Origin: Megalonaias nervosa
Taxonomy: Eukaryota > Mollusca > Bivalvia > Unionida > Unionidae
Length of the DNA stretch: 64,000 nt
NCBI GenBank assembly: GCA_016617855.1
Contig: JAECUM010000850.1
Location: 62,001 to 126,000 of the forward strand
Reading direction: 5' to 3'
Shown here one piece after another: positions 24,464 to 37,253 of this stretch (positions are counted from its first letter, which is position 1; each line of letters begins with the position of its first letter). The notes beneath the pieces are model-generated. The model did not search any database, had not been told where the DNA came from, and saw only the letters and a list, made by a program, of their open reading frames with translations. Position numbers and translations under genes: made by a program.

Positions 24464-27104
24464 GTGATTTGAATCCAAAAGAGATGGTGTGGAACCAGAT
24501 GAAGAGACATTGCCAAGAAGAAACCCAAGACAAAGGAATTAATACTACATAATGACATCTACTGTGATGGCAGCAGAAGTTTGTTCATGCCATAATGACC
24601 ATGTGTACGAGCTAGTGCCAGTTTAACTATGATAAATGGCAAAGCTACAAGTGACTTTCCTAAGCAACTGTTCAGAGCGAGGTCATCTGGGAGGAGTATT
24701 AGATTACTTTCATAAGCAATTGCAAACTAAAGAAATACAAATTAACATTTGGCATCTGTTGATGGGACTATTGTAACTTTTCAAAACTTATTGAACATCA
24801 GAGAAAACTATATCCCTTACAAACGAATCAATAAATCTTGAGATGTACATGATATTTATGCATTAAAAAATACAATTTACTTATCTTGTTTCTCCTTTAT
24901 TTTAATTGCATGATTTAGCCCAGTCGACTGTAGTGCCAGTTAGTATTGTTTGAATATTTTTCATTTAATTTTGTTGTTAAACTGCATGATATAATTTTTA
25001 TGCTTAACTACACATACCTTGATCATCGAAAAATTGACAGAAATAAATTATATAATGGTGCCAATTCTGAATATAAACATCTTCAGGGGGTTTCCATTTC
25101 AGTTATAAATAAACAGTAAGATTCCATAGATTAAGTTCTTATTTCACTGAAAAATAATCTGCACTGGCATTGTTCACATCTGTATTCTCTCTCCATTGAA
25201 CTTCACACTCTATATCACAGTGCACTTTTCTGTTATATTTTTAATTTGGGTCTCGGTACTGTGTTCCAAGTTGAATAATGTGGGAAGAAACTGTGAAAAT
25301 TTGAATCTTCTCTGGCTAATTCACAGACTGCCATCATAAACTTAATCAAAACATGTACATGTAGAATAAAACACAGAATAGAGGAAGAACACTGACAATG
25401 TCCTACATCTGTTTTTCTTTTATTCACATTAAGAGTGCAGCTTGTTCTACTGCTGTCAGGACAACTGGGCAGATGTTGGGTCATGAAAATTTCCAAGAAA
25501 ACAAAGTTAATAAACAGCTGGCTCAAAAAGTGCAGCCTTTATGTTAACAGTTAAGTAATATTGTACAAAACAATAATTCTCTTCACTGAACTTTTTTTTT
25601 TTGAAGATTGAATCTAAAAATCTGGAAAAGAAACACAACAAGGAACAGAACTGCTTTTATTTTATCTCGACATTGCATAGGGAAAATATTTTAAATCTGT
25701 ATCACTTTACAGATATAAAGTAATGGTTTAGTGGAACAGGATTTATTTCAAACATCATCACAGAATGTACATATGACATCAAGAGAGACTGAGAACTGAG
25801 CAGAAGGTTAAAAAAAAATTCTGACAATATGTATTCAAGAAAACATCTTCATGTAAAATGTAATTCATAATACATTATCTGGGGATTCAGCAGAAAGCCG
25901 GCATAATGGTACATATGCTGTATATTTTTACTTACGGACTTATAGAAATCATTACAGCTGGAAGCTTATTAAAATGGCATTCTAACAATTAATATTTGCC
26001 TAATGAAGTAAGTAAACAGAAAATAGCCAATTATAAAATATAAATGATTAATTTGAGTCTTTGCAATTGTTGCGAAGATCATAGAATAGAGAAAAGATAG
26101 GTGTGGTTGTGATCTATGTATTAATTTGGAAAATGTCTTCATGATTTGATGATAGTTTGTACTGCCATAAATTTGCATATTAATTTCATCAGAGTACACA
26201 GAAATGCCAGAAGAATATATTCTCTTAGTTGTAACTCAAAATGGTGAAGTGAAGACGACATGATGTCTTAGAGTTGTATATTGCAAGCATTCTAATCGAA
26301 AGTGTTCAGCACATCTTTATGTACAGTATCTGTTATTGAAAACATGAGGTAAGAATATCGTTATTACTACAACATTTGGTTTTGCGGTAGAGTATGCTCA
26401 GTGTTAGAATATGTATGAGTGATATGTCTATCCTGGTTTTTGTAAGTTTTGAAATTTTACATAAATCGGTTACTTATTTTTTCAGTTGGTAATGTGTTCC
26501 ACAGTTGCATTTGAAAAAGGCAGGAATGAATTTTAATCCAAGGAAGTCCTACAGAAACAGTATTCTGTGATTGAGTGTTGTAGGTTTCATTGTTAATAAC
26601 AAAAAGTTGAATCCCATCTTTGTAAGTAGTTTGGGGCATGATCATGGTCCATTGTAAACAATAAGTCAAATTCTCTCACCTCATTAACAAATCGTCTTTA
26701 TTTGAGTGATCAGAATGTTGCAAGGAATAAAAGACAGTAAATATTTAAAGGCACAAATTTGATACTAGCTGTATTGATTAGTTCGCAAGTTCTTTCTGTC
26801 ACTGATTTTTCTTTTGTAAGAATCAAACAGTATAGTAGCCTTTGTACAGTGTGATTCAACAAAATGCTCCCTCAGTGAAATAAACACTGTTCATTTATAC
26901 CAAGCACATTGTTTATTGTCAGCAAAGAAGACAAACCAGCAGAAGATTATAAGTTCTCAAATGACCATCTATCTTTTGAAAGTTTATGTGTGAACTAATG
27001 TATATATCCAAGATGGCTTTTTGTGCCATTTGTGATAATGAAAAGCAACTACTATAACCCCTACCTTGATATTCAAATTTTAAAGTATAAATAATGCTCT
27101 CTCT

Positions 27105-27136
<32 letters not shown>

Positions 27137-30100
27137 GACAGACATGTACCTGAGACTAACATACATGCACACTGATCTGTTATTAAATGCATGAATGCAT
27201 CTTCTTTTCTTCACAACATATAGAAATTGAGTATGAGAGTGAACTTCATTATTGTCTTTGTACTTCAGGAACAGTGCATAGTATTTTAGCTTTTTTGCTG
27301 CAATTTTGATTTTCTGTGTTCTGCATCAACCTCCAGAATGCAGTGACTGGATGTCAAAGAAATTGTACAGTATATTAATGAGAACTCATGCATGGGGTAA
27401 CTGTCAGAACTTGAGGGATTTTGTTTCACTTTGGTCAAGTGTGAATGCAATTTTGTTATTAACTCTTTCAATGTTTATCATTCTTTTCAATTGTACAAGA
27501 TCACTGATTTTAATATGATTGTGAAAAAAATAAATTGCGCAAACTTTAATAGAAATAAGAAAACGAATGTATCTATAAATTCTGATAACATAATATTAGA
27601 AAAAGATTTATTTGTCAAAGTATAGTTATTATAAAGTTCACAAGGCATTGTCATTATGTTAATATTATCCTCAAATTTTAATTGAAATTATGTGTCCAAC
27701 ATTATCTTCATTAGAACTAGGAATTGTTTATAATATAATATATACTGAATGATCATGTCTTTTTTCAGTATTATAAAGCATTGCTTCCAAAGAGATAACA
27801 ACATATGTAAATCAGTACCTTTCTCTTTCTCTCTTTATTTCAATTGTTGCTCTCTCCATGAATCTCTTTAGCACAACAATGCTGGGGTCATAAACAGTAA
27901 GCCAAACTCATTTTATCGAGACCACATCCATATTGTGATCTTTGGATTCAGCTCCACAAGAAAGTGTGATGTGCATCACTATTTTATGCAAGAAGCTATA
28001 GTACATCTTTCAGGATTTGGAGAGAGAGGGTGGATGTTTATTTATTAATCCTCTACACTCTTTCTCCACCCCTACTGCAGAACTTTGAGATATAAAATAT
28101 TATGTAAGTTGTACTGTATCTACATTTCATGATTTCATGAGATTAGCTATAAGGACACATATTATTAGTTGACTGTTGTCTTTGTTGTTGTTGTTGTTGT
28201 TTGTTTACTAGAGCATTTAAATGTGCAACTTTGTATTGTTGGATTCCTGCAAGATTTTCATTGCCATCTTCCTTTTGAAGAGTCATGGCCCGTTACTTTT
28301 TTAATACAAGAACTCCTCTGTTTAGGACCGTTCAGGACAAATTACAGGAAGCAGGGCCCATTCCAATGCACTCATCACTAACAGCTCAATCTTATTATGA
28401 TAAGTGTTGTTTTAGAATTTAGAAAGATTTGAATTTGCATATGATTTCACTCATTGTCAATATCCATCCTTCACTGACCTTGCAGAGTACATTTTATAAT
28501 TTAGTTTTTGGGGTTTGCTTTGTCCATTCATTCTTCCTCAGCCAGTTAGGGTGGTAACCTGGCTTTTGGCATCTGAAATTTATAAAAAGTCAAATTTGCA
28601 AATGATATTTCAATGTTATAAAAAAGAAACTTTTCATGAGGAAAAACTCAATGATTTCTACATAAGTTCCAGAAGAGATGTATGATACATTTATTCATTT
28701 GTAATACATGTAGCTGATGTACAGTGTGATATAATTTTAAATTTGTAATAGTCTATATACATGTACAATATGATGTATTTGTTATTTGTAAACTTTATAT
28801 ACATTTACAGTATGATATATTCGTTCATTTGTTATACTTTACAGTATTCATGTTTGTTGAGTGAATGGCAGCATCTGTAGTGTAATCAGTTGATATCCTT
28901 GTTTGGTATTGTGTTCACTTTACATAAAAGTATTACAAATCAAACTTCCACAAAATGTTATATTGAGGTTAGGCCATAAAGCGCTGAAACATTTTTTAAA
29001 ATACATTTTTATATGATCACTGGATTTGTTCAGAAGTGTTTAAAATAATTTAGAATACTTTATTTGTTTGCAGATAGTCTAGTTTTGTTTTATTTAGGCC
29101 TACTTAACCCTTTATTGTTTTGCCTTAATATTTACCTGTGTTATTTCAAGGTAAGACTTATGCTAAAATTATAATTAAATATTTTTGGAGGGGTCCATTG
29201 TTTTTTAATCCATTCTTTGAAATGTGTCATATTACAACATTAACTGGTGTCCTAAGATATTAACAGAAATGTGGTATGTCTTTATTTAACATGCCTAATT
29301 AACAGAGACATGGTGTCTCTTTACTTAATTACCTTGCATTAAAGTCATTTGAAAATTAAAGTCTATAATTTGTACAATTAAATTTTGATAAATAAAATAA
29401 AATTATTGGGCTTATTAGACACGAACTTGTATAAACTAGTTAGGGAACATAATTTATCCCATGTTGAAGGCTTTTCCTGTCATATATCAATCAAGTTGTA
29501 TCATAAATTTTATATGTATTTAGTATATGTGCTTTGTTGGATCATCTGTGTGTCGTATATTTGATCATCAGTTGACTGACCTCAGCTATTATTTATTGGG
29601 TACTAATGCAGTTGTAGCTACTTTTTGCTAAAACATTGTATTGCAGCCATCTGTCATCAGGGTCATGGTTCATAAATAATAGACTTTATATTTGTGCCAA
29701 ATGTTGTAAATTAAATATTACTGTCAGTGCTTAGATTGGATAAACCAGTGCATTGTCAGCTTATAATAAATGTTTTTGATAATAATGCCAGTGTCAGATT
29801 TTGTATCTACCCATACCTTTGTTTCTTGGACATTAATGAATGTTAAGTCAAGACTCCTGTATGAAAGTACAAATCTAAGAGTCAGGTCCAAATAATTGGG
29901 GAAAAGTCACCAAATTTGTGTGCTTTATTGACAGTCTGATACTTTTGCCAGAACAGTTATGAAATTGAATGCCCAATCATTTACAGAAAATGACATTTTT
30001 CTGCTTTATTTTCTGTAACTATTGCAGGTCTCTATCATCTAGATTCTGGTTTGTTTCTTCCTCTATGCTGCTTGCATAGTTTTCAAACTGAATTCAATGT

Positions 30101-30279
30101 AGGAACAATGTGCTGAAGCTTTTCACTTTAGAATATGATCACCAGCTTGTAATCTTCTTAAATATTTTAGATCTGCATTTTTGTACACCTAAGTCAGTTT
30201 TCTTTCCTGAATAGATTCTGTATTACATGTATGCTTCATTAGCTCATCCATTTTCAGGGTCTCTTTTCTTCCACTTTTT
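23447..30279. other. Long non-coding host stretch
   Basis: AT-rich sequence with a (GA)n tract at about 24,437-24,462, a (CT)n tract at about 27,100-27,136 and a (TTG)n tract at about 28,186-28,203. The many short open frames on both strands have no recognisable domain, and none persists over 110 codons. I see no exon, RNA gene or mobile-element terminus in these 6.8 kb. Confidence 0.5.
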
Positions 30280-31230
30280 GTATTAAAAAAATGGGGGATA
30301 TTAAATTGGGCTTGTCAATTTCATATCAGCACAATAACTCTGGTAATTATTATTAGGTTTTAATGATGTTTGGTTTGCAGCTTGATGTTGACAAGACCTA
30401 GGTTGATTTATATTGTCAGCATTATGCATCATCGTTTAGCAGAGTTATAGCCCCTAATTGTCTGACCCACCTACTTTTGTTTCCAGCACAATACCTTCCT
30501 TAGTTAGCACTGGATGCCATCCAAATTCATTGTGTAGCATGGAATTGATAAGACCATGCTAATTTAATTTTCAAGCAATCCTTTAGCAGAGCTATGGTTT
30601 TGATTATCAGGTTTGTAACGTTTTCTGTGTAATAAATCCAATGGTTATGATTGGATTTAAGCCAAATTTGGCATGCCGTTTGAAATTGAGAAGACCTTGA
30701 TTGAGTTCAGTTATTGCCCTAAGATGGTCAGACCCACACCCTCTTTAATTACTGTGCAATAACTTTCTAAATAACTATTGGATTGCAGCCAAATTTGGTA
30801 TGCTGCTGGATAATGATGAGACCTTATAGTTTGATTGTCAGGCTTCTGTGTCCCTTTATAGCAGAGTTATTGCCCCTGTTTCAGATGGACGAACTATCTT
30901 TTCTTCACAATAAATCCCTTAATTACCTTTGTTCTTAAACCAGATTTGGTATACTGGTTGATATTAAGGAGCCTTTGGCGGATAGCAAAGAACCATCCAC
31001 TTTTCTTTCAATTCAGTAACTCCGTAAATTATTATTTGATTTCAATCATCTTGTTTATGCAGCATGGACATGATGACACCTTTGCTGAAATCGATTGTCA
31101 GAGTTCTACATCATTATTTAGTGAAGTTAAGACCTAGATATAGCCAGACTCATTTATTTTCATTTCTACATAATAACTCCCTTAATTATTATTGTTGTTG
31201 GCTGCATTTGATTGACACCATTCTGATTTG
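30280..31230 (+). repeat. Strongly diverged tandem repeat, about 120-155 bp units
   Basis: About six units recur with the same order of landmarks: CAATAA(C/A)T near the start, GATT(G/T)CAGCCAAATTTGG or a variant, GA(T/G)AAGACC, then GTTATTGCCCC. Unit starts fall near 30,331, 30,487, 30,630, 30,755, 30,908 and 31,026. Divergence is high, so the array is old. I recall similar repeats from bivalve genomes, but this was not searched. Confidence 0.75.
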
Positions 31231-31624
31231 TTTAGCAGACTGACTCGAGCTATGTAGCGGTTGGGTGATAGTTGTTCAAGTTGTTCAAAATAACATTAGC
31301 AATAGCATTTTTTTTCTCTATATATAACTGTGGAAGCAAGAAACAGGGGCTTCAGGGTCTGTAACTCTGCTAATGATGTACAATGCCAGCAACTTAACTC
31401 GGACAAGGTCTCACTCATCAACATACTTGGAATTACATTAGATGATATCGTGAATACTTGTTGGTTTCATTAAAATTTAAGATTACGTAAATATTTGGAA
31501 TTCAAGTCTTTACCGGGGACAAAGTGAATTTCAAAAGCAATTTTAATTTCTCTGAAATATTTTAAAGACATTTGTATCTCGGACGAGCACCCAGTTTGTA
31601 TTACCAGTCTATGGCCTTAATTAA

Positions 31625-31985
31625 AGTAACATAAATATCAAAACCAACAAGTTTAGACAAATTCAACCAAACATTTATTTCCCTAGAATACAAGGTGAAA
31701 CTTTCAAAGGAATTTACAGTATTGTGAATTGAATTTCAAATGATCGTATAAGTTCTAGCAGCAGTCCAAAAGTATAGTGTTCAGAATGAATTCCATATAC
31801 TGAATGTGCTGATGTACTAATAGTGTTGAATATGCTGATATACCAATAGTCGATGTATGACAATGATATAATCAAGAATGTCCTTGAATGAATTAACAAT
31901 AATCCCAAATAGTGTTTTAGTCCAAATTGTCAATAAGTACTTTGTAATTCCAATGAATAATTTAAATAAATAATTCTTTCAAATT
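31625..31985 (-). repeat. Dispersed repeat family R2, reverse copy
   Basis: Reverse-complement match to 6,000-6,385. The antisense frame at 31,714-31,908 parallels the frame of the other copy (YWYISIF versus CWYISIF; YTFGL in both). I read this as repeat homology rather than a gene family because no start, stop or reading frame is conserved along the full length. Confidence 0.75.
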
Positions 31986-32504
31986 ATATCTGAACACAAA
32001 TAAAATTATTCCACAAAGACCGATATTAAATAGGAATGAACAAGTGTTCACTTATTCAAATGGGAATGGAATGGTAAAGAGTGAGTAGTGACTCTCTTGC
32101 AAGACAACTGGTGCCATAAAAAGGCGGGCCTGTTCTGACACCCTTGCCTTTACACGAATACTGTTCGTTTTCAAATAGATGTGTCTGTAATCTGCATGAT
32201 GGCTCTGACCCGCGATTTATGCTTGTCCATATAACCCTATGGGTTCAGGGTGAATAGGTATATATTAACATGCTACAATTTTACCTATATAGTTTTCAGT
32301 TATTTCTCAGCCCTCTACTTAGTTTCTCTTATTTTGTATCTACTATCCTTTTTTTTTTCATTCTCTCTCAATCTATATATGTATATTATATGGCATGCCA
32401 ACACCCACTTTCCTTACAGTCAGAACATGATTGGCTAGCCAAGACAGGTCTTATAAACCACCCAGTAACTAAATGATACTGACCCAGCATTTTAGAAGAA
32501 TATG

Positions 32505-32627
32505 CAGTAGCGTACTAACATGAGGGCGAACGGGTCGCTTGCCCCGGGCGCCAGAGGTCTTGGGGCGTCAAACCATTTTGGGCCTTCATCTTCGCCCTGG
32601 GCTCCATTTACCCTTAGTACGCCATTA
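32505..32627. mobile_element. Short TIR element (hAT-like MITE) with 8-bp TSD
   Basis: A 123-bp element starts CAGTAGCGTACTAAC and ends CTTAGTACGCCATTA, whose complement TAATGGCGTACTAAG matches the start at 11 of 15 positions. It is flanked by AGAATATG on both sides (32,497-32,504 and 32,628-32,635). An 8-bp duplication and CAG/TA-type ends fit hAT transposons. It is much GC-richer than its surroundings and codes for no transposase. Confidence 0.8.
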
Positions 32628-33067
32628 AGAATATGACTCCGTTCCCAAGATTTGTATTGATTCCCGTCTCCCACAAAGTTTATCTTTTCAACTGTCCCTT
32701 ATGTTGACATGTTTTCATCTTCCTCCCCACTTGTTGCTAATTTGTAACCTGATAATGGGAACTTTCGCTTCTATTATTTCCATTCATTCTGTCATATCTA
32801 ACACCCCAAACATCTTTATTTCTCACACTAAATTCATTTTGGTCTTTATAGTCCACATCACCTTCATAAGATAGTCACGATTGCAGAGCATACTGGAATA
32901 ATGGTTGATAGTTCTGCATTCGTCCATATCTTGACTTGTCTTGAGAACAGATGACACAGTGACTTTGAATTTAAGTCGTGCTTCGCCTACTAGACTTCTA
33001 TGAATACTTTAATGTGTGCATTAATTAATTTTTTTGCAATTTACTGAAGATGTCATGCGCCGTTTTG

Positions 33068-33069
<2 letters not shown>

Positions 33070-33163
<94 letters not shown>
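33070..33163. repeat. (AT)n(AG)n compound microsatellite
   Basis: About 60 bp of AT dinucleotides followed by about 32 bp of AG. The opposite strand gives a spurious LSLSL/YIYIY open frame. Confidence 0.95.
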
Positions 33164-33165
<2 letters not shown>

Positions 33166-33522
33166 CAGTCCCTATTGCCAAAATGCGTTAGCCGCATAAA
33201 TCCCATTCTATTCTTGTTTAATTTTCCTGTTCCACAGCTTGTGACTTTTGTACATAAGTGTCCGCAAAATATAACAACCTGCGGCAAACTTTGCCTATTA
33301 TTTTTGTTTTCCTTTTCTTAATCAGATATGGAGAACGTACTATTTACGTCACCAAACGAATTATGAAAATTTATTAATGCGAATTATAGTCGAAATGGGG
33401 TTTCCCTGGGTCGGAATAATGTTACGGTGTTTTGTTTAGTAAGGACCTTGATGTAGAGCGGTGCTCTTTTGTTTGCAGAGAGCCCGTTCTTTTCCCGCTC
33501 TTAATAGTTGTGCATCGTAAGT

Positions 33523-33662
33523 GCAGGAACGGCCTTAGCAAACGCAGGGCCCGATATGGATCATTTTTTGCGGGGCCTCCTGTGAGCATGGCATTTGAAA
33601 ATAAACTTTTAAACAAGCTTTATATGATATTGAACTTAACAATATTCTTCCATCGCTTTAGA

Positions 33663-33723
<61 letters not shown>

Positions 33724-33757
33724 CTAAATTACTAAGGCGCGGGGCTTGATTGGGCCA
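33523..33757 (+). repeat. Host TIR-like repeat R3, 5' part, split by element B
   Basis: It begins GCAGGAACGGCCTTAGC and is interrupted at 33,757/33,758 by element B. It resumes at 51,083-51,119, ending in sequence whose complement begins GCAGGTCCAGCTTTAGG, an imperfect match to the start. A full second copy without the insertion is at 51,250-51,490. This copy has gained a (CT)n(AT)n microsatellite at 33,665-33,722. Confidence 0.8.
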
Positions 33758-33851
33758 AGCAGCAGAGAGGGTGAACAGACCATTTGCTCGAGTCCTTATT
33801 TATGAAAAATAAAGGTTCCTACAAAAGCTGAAAATACAAGATCAATAACGC
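33758..33851 (+). repeat. Left terminal inverted repeat of element B
   Basis: It begins AGCAGCAGAGAGGGTGAACA. The following 94 bases read identically to the complement of 50,989-51,082. Homology stops abruptly at ATAACGC. Confidence 0.95.
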
Positions 33852-33987
33852 GAAACCGAAACCTCTAAACGACCGAGATTTCTCTAATTGGGTTAGCTCA
33901 TTTTGTTACTTTTTAGCTGACGTTTGTGTTTTCATTTTTTTTTTTTTTTTTTTTATGGCGTGACCCGGACACTCACTGTTGGTCGTC

Positions 33988-34002
33988 ACCCTCTCTGCTG
34001 CT
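33988..34002 (-). repeat. Internal inverted copy of the TIR tip, element B
   Basis: ACCCTCTCTGCTGCT, the exact complement of the first 15 bases of the TIR, lies about 230 bp inward and only about 28 bp before the first gene. Element C has the same arrangement, so it is a conserved left-end structure. A transposition-protein binding site or the relic of a second end are both possible. Confidence 0.85.
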
Positions 34003-34029
34003 GTAAATTAAATCATCGTTATATCAATA

Positions 34030-35011
34030 ATGGAATCTCATACAGCTAGATTAGCTCGAGAGCGACTAGATGCAATTAAAAGATATCTTCCGTTTCGTAA
34101 TAATGTCAAACAACAACTACAAGATCGTCAGGAATCTAAGGTTGAATTTGCGGAAGGTACAGAACAGTTATTTAAACCAATTACGGAGACTACCAAAGGT
34201 CTTCTTCCCACATTAGAACAAACCGCTAAAGCAACTGGAAAAAAAATAGCAAAAAGAACTGAGAAAACAAAGAAGATTTTACGAGAACTTCCAGGTGAAA
34301 CAGCTGCTGCTCAACCAATGCGAGAAATACTTGAAGGCATTGACCAAGCTCGTGTTGAAATAGGTGATATAAAGTATCGTAAACCAGAACCAGAAGCAGA
34401 ACCAGAATCAAATCGAATAAGATTCAGAACTGATTTAAATGATAAATTTATTGAAAATCAAGTTACCTTTATGAAAAATATTGACCCGGTAAGATTACTT
34501 GCGTTTGCTGCAGCGAGTTTTGATGAGAGAGAAATGCATCTAAGACCTGAATATGCTAAAGATAAAATAAGTCGTGAAACCTGGCACAAATGGATATTTC
34601 GCATATACTACGGAGCTGATCAGGCCCGAATTGAAGATCCAATATCCAAGATTTATTGAATTTAGTAATGGAATAGATGATTATCTTAAACGGTACCAAC
34701 GACTACAACGACGAACCCAAGGAAGAAGTGAGAATATAGAAGAATGGCAAGATCTCCCCGATGCAACTGGAAGCGGTATTGGTACAGTTACCAGAGGAAG
34801 TGGTCTTATTACTCCATGTCCCAATAACGTCCTTGCCGATGTTGAATGACTAGAAATTCTGATTAGCGGAAAACGAGCCGGTAATAATTCCCCAGAAATC
34901 ATTAATGAAGCAGCTGCTATTTGTCAGAGATTATTTACAGGCGGTATCATGGATATTAATGTGTATCGATCCCTCATTAACGAAATCGTCGATGATTATT
35001 TCAGTGATTAA
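34030..35011 (+). pseudogene. Coiled-coil virion-module protein 1, element B (broken)
   Basis: First gene of the virion module. It starts MESHTARLARERLDAIKRYL, highly charged and probably helical, and resembles the element C gene at 57,477. The first frame closes at 34,659 after 209 codons. The reading then continues in another frame with a TGA at 34,847-34,849 and ends with GGIMDINVYRSLINEI shared with C, before TAA at 35,009-35,011. Compared with C it lacks the Gln-rich stretch. The C-terminal landmark GSGLIT precedes the last 70 residues. I do not recognise a characterised family. A core or scaffold role is a guess from position and composition. Confidence 0.75.
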
Positions 35012-35045
35012 GGGTATACAATTAGATCAGTGACAATAAAATAAG

Positions 35046-35477
35046 ATGGTCATACGTAATGCTCAACGTAGACCTGTGATGGTCAGGGTGATAAATTCGC
35101 GATTACCAACATATAAAGTTCTCTATAGTGATGGACTCGGTGATGTTGTTCAGGGTCTATTTAAAAGGATAGTTCCGAAAGCAATACCGATTGCAAAGCA
35201 ACTGGGAATGAGAGCTATTGATGTTGTTCGTGAAAAAGGTATTGGTGATGTTGCCAGCAAAGCATTCTCAGCAATCAAGGATAGACTAGCACGATTAATA
35301 CGACGAAAACCTCAGCCAGCAAAATTACCCAGCACTGAAGTGATGCCTGCAAATGTTAGTAAAATAATAAATCATGCGCAAATAAAAAAATTAGCAGAGT
35401 TAGCTGGTGTATCCATGTCAGAAAAGAGAAAAAATATAACCGCAAGTTTAAGAGCAGGAAGTGGTCTTATTTGTTAG
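35046..35477 (+). CDS. Basic amphipathic virion protein 2, element B (143 aa)
   Basis: The ORF is intact, starting MVIRNAQRRPVMVRVINSRL. A Gly-containing segment (YSDGLGDVVQGLF) is followed by amphipathic helices and a basic patch (RLARLIRRK) near residue 90, and it ends GSGLIC. The length, basic charge and position before the capsid gene recall the cement and core proteins of adenovirus-like viruses (pVI or pX type). That comparison is by layout only, not proven homology. The element C counterpart at 58,651-59,129 is similar throughout and carries a longer Arg-rich tail. Start choice is supported by an equivalent ATG in C. Confidence 0.7.
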   Translation: MVIRNAQRRPVMVRVINSRLPTYKVLYSDGLGDVVQGLFKRIVPKAIPIAKQLGMRAIDVVREKGIGDVASKAFSAIKDRLARLIRRKPQPAKLPSTEVMPANVSKIINHAQIKKLAELAGVSMSEKRKNITASLRAGSGLIC

Positions 35478-35498
35478 ACGATAACAAATATAATAAAG

Positions 35499-36852
35499 AT
35501 GTTTAAACGTGTATCTGATCCCGCTTTTGACATGGATGCACCAGTTCTTAAGGATGAATCTGTGCGTGATTATCAATATTATTCTCATGACGCACGACAG
35601 CCAGATCAGCGTGGGCGAACTGAGCTGCAAGTTCAGGACACAAGCAGATATTTCTTACCTGCTGAAGCATTTATTGAAGTAGAAGGTGAAATTTTAAAAA
35701 CAGATAATACTGAATATGGAGCTGATATTAAGGTTGGTTTTGTAAATAATGGCATTATGGCGTTGTTCGACAGTGCTACATATATCATCGACGGAAGACC
35801 CATTGAATCAATTCAGAAAGACGTCGATGTTGCCACAACAATAATTGGCCTTGCAAGATACAGCGACGATTACTCGAGGTCATCTGGTCCGTCAATGATG
35901 TTTGCAAATGATACAACTGATCACCCAGAAAGCAGTAATATAACTACGGGTAATGTAAGAAATGCCTCAGGAGACGCACAAACTCCCGCAGTAATATCAA
36001 TGAATGCAAATTTCAATTTGGGATTCGCAACACGTCGATCAATGCTGAAAGATGGAAGTAGAAGATCTTCATGTGTAATTCCACTGTCGCATATCTTTGG
36101 ATTTTGTAGAAATGTCAGAAAGGTTATTTTCGGAGCCAAGCATACTGTACTCGTACAGACGATGATGCAATCTGGCGACCTGCTGGTGATGCTAGTAAAG
36201 TAATTCTGACAAAACTTTCGTTGTGGATGCCAGTAATGACTCCAACTATACCTGAAGAAGAATGTTTACTCTCTTTTGTGAGTCAAGGTGGTAAATCAAT
36301 GTTATCATGGTTAACGATGACCACGGGTAGTGTTCAAAGTACAATTAATGGTTTATTTACGTGGCAGATAGCATCACAGCAAGGTGTCTTTGCACCGCGA
36401 CATATATTTGTTGCTTTCCAAGATGCTGCACGAGTAAACTCACAAACACATAGTGTAATGATATTTGACAAACTCGGTGTTTCTGAGGTTTCACTAAGAA
36501 TAAATGGACATCAAGAACCTGCTGAGGATATATTATTAAATTTTGATCAAAATCATGTAGCACGTGCATGTCATCGTTTAATGTCATTTATGGGACGTGA
36601 TCAAAATGTTGATTCTGGTTTACAAATATCACAGCTAGATTTTACAACTCTGTACCGATCTATTACTTTTCGCTGGAACACTTGGATTTATTTAGGCAAT
36701 CTGTCATTGATATACACTTTCGAGCTCGTGTTACAAGAGGAGCTATTGCTAATTATAGAGCAACAGCTGTTACACTCAGCGATAAAACAATGCTACTTGA
36801 AGGTGTTGGTGGTCGCATAAGAGTCATTGATGCCCCAGTCGAAAATATGTAA
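35499..36852 (+). pseudogene. Major capsid protein (double jelly-roll type), element B (frameshifted)
   Basis: In intact form this family builds the icosahedral shell as trimers. It starts at MFKRVSDPAFDMDAPVLKDE. Conserved blocks shared with the complete element C gene include YSDDYSRS, HIFGFCRNVRKVIFGAKHT, LTKLSLWMPVMTP and FDKLGVSEVSLRINGHQEP. A frame change at about 36,140-36,165, directly after the GAKHT block, ends the first frame at 36,203. A second change near 36,650 removes the next 200 codons from a straight reading, and the natural end (DAPVENM) is in a third segment at 36,852. Assignment rests on resemblance to the double-jelly-roll capsid family of invertebrate Polinton-like genomes. 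Confidence 0.8.
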
Positions 36853-36875
36853 TTAGATCACTCATGATAATTATA

Positions 36876-37253
36876 ATGTCATATCATCATGTTACTGTTA
36901 TTCTGACTCCTGGTCAGATTAAAAAACTACAATCAGTATAATAAAAAAAAAACTGTGGAGTAAAAATATACCTAAAAAAAGAACAAATCACAGGTGGTTC
37001 AAATAAACTATCACTGACAGAACGTCAACTCAGGCAATTCAATGAAGCCAAACGATCAAAGACCGGCATATGACTCAATCTTTCTGCGGGTGCCATTAAA
37101 GACATCGCAAAGACAGGTGGTATATTTCCACTTCTCGCAGCTATACCAGCGTTGATAGCCGCTGCAGTCCCACCTGTTGTTGCCAAAGCAGCTGCACTAG
37201 CTGCTGGGATAGCATTAAAGAAAGCAACGGGTCACGGAATGAAAAAGATCTAA
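36876..37253 (+). pseudogene. Small hydrophobic virion protein, element B (stops)
   Basis: It starts MSYHHVTVILTPGQIKKLQS and is stopped by TAA after about 22 codons. The family reading resumes (LSLTERQLRQFNEAK), meets a TGA near 37,070, and then gives LNLSAGAIKDIAKTGGIFPL, followed by an Ala/Ile-rich membrane-seeking segment. In C the stop positions differ. The pattern of a short N-terminal helix, a hydrophobic segment and a Gly/Lys-rich tail suits a minor capsid or membrane-penetration protein, but this is inference. Confidence 0.65.

Noticed and set aside
33021..33287. Open frame with Leu-Ser and Tyr-Ile repeats
   Set aside because: Produced by the (AG)n(AT)n microsatellite.
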